The translations under genes were made by a program, and so were the position numbers. A DNA stretch of 5,706 nt, from NCBI GenBank assembly GCA_900545075.1, contig UQXT01000120.1:1-5706 (forward strand). Reading direction: 5' to 3'. How positions within the stretch are numbered: position 1 is the first letter of the stretch; each line of letters starts with the position of its first letter. Below the pieces are notes generated by a model that worked only from the letters and a program-made list of their open reading frames with translations, had not been told where the DNA came from and made no database searches. The DNA is from an uncultured Collinsella sp. (GTDB lineage Bacteria > Actinomycetota > Coriobacteriia > Coriobacteriales > Coriobacteriaceae). This document shows positions 5,655 through 5,706 of the stretch, one piece after another.

Positions 5655-5706
5655 CCGCCGTTGCATCGCACCTGCACGATGAGCGTGGAAAATCTCCCGC
5701 TTTGAA

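Noticed and set aside
5664..5704. Possible hairpins after the 5-FCL stop (CATCG/CGATG; AGCG/CGCT)
   Set aside because: The stems are four or five base pairs and imperfect, and no T tract is visible before the window ends. The terminator, if any, may lie just beyond.
5679..5705. Tiny plus-strand frame MSVENLPL after the 5-FCL gene
   Set aside because: It has eight codons, no ribosome binding site and no supporting context.

Overview
The window looks like chromosomal DNA from a high-GC gut actinobacterium of the class Coriobacteriia, with Collinsella the best guess. This rests on protein style, strongly C/G-ending codons in the large gene, and a mannose-type PTS gene beside ordinary housekeeping genes. 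It is an inference from reading, not from a database match.

Left part (1-1357, minus strand): a GntR/UTRA transcription factor gene is followed by a gene for a mannose-family PTS EIIA protein. A hairpin terminator lies between them. A ribosome binding site and start codon for one more gene run off the left edge. Together they look like the regulator and first structural gene of a sugar-uptake operon whose membrane components lie outside the window. This part is visibly less GC-rich than the part to its right.

Middle (1358-4667): a divergent intergenic region carries a 7-bp-arm palindrome on the regulator side. It is followed by a 1012-codon plus-strand gene for a complete M16C (presequence-protease-like) zinc metallopeptidase. 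The inverted HxxEH motif, the distal Glu and the C-terminal Arg/Tyr pair are all present. A strong intrinsic terminator follows the stop codon.

Right part (4668-5706): the 390-base gap between the peptidase and the next gene is full of structure. It holds four copies of a 16-19-base motif in alternating orientation (two large hairpins, BIME-like), a nested palindrome, and a third hairpin just before the next gene. That gene encodes 5-formyltetrahydrofolate cyclo-ligase (198 aa). Its first 37 codons use third-position bases unlike the rest of the gene. The last 52 bases hold no recognisable gene.

The genes do not form one pathway: a sugar PTS unit, a peptide-degrading enzyme and a folate-salvage enzyme sit side by side. 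I saw no defence system, transposase, CRISPR array, tRNA or rRNA. The least explained material is the repeat-filled gap at 4718-5057.
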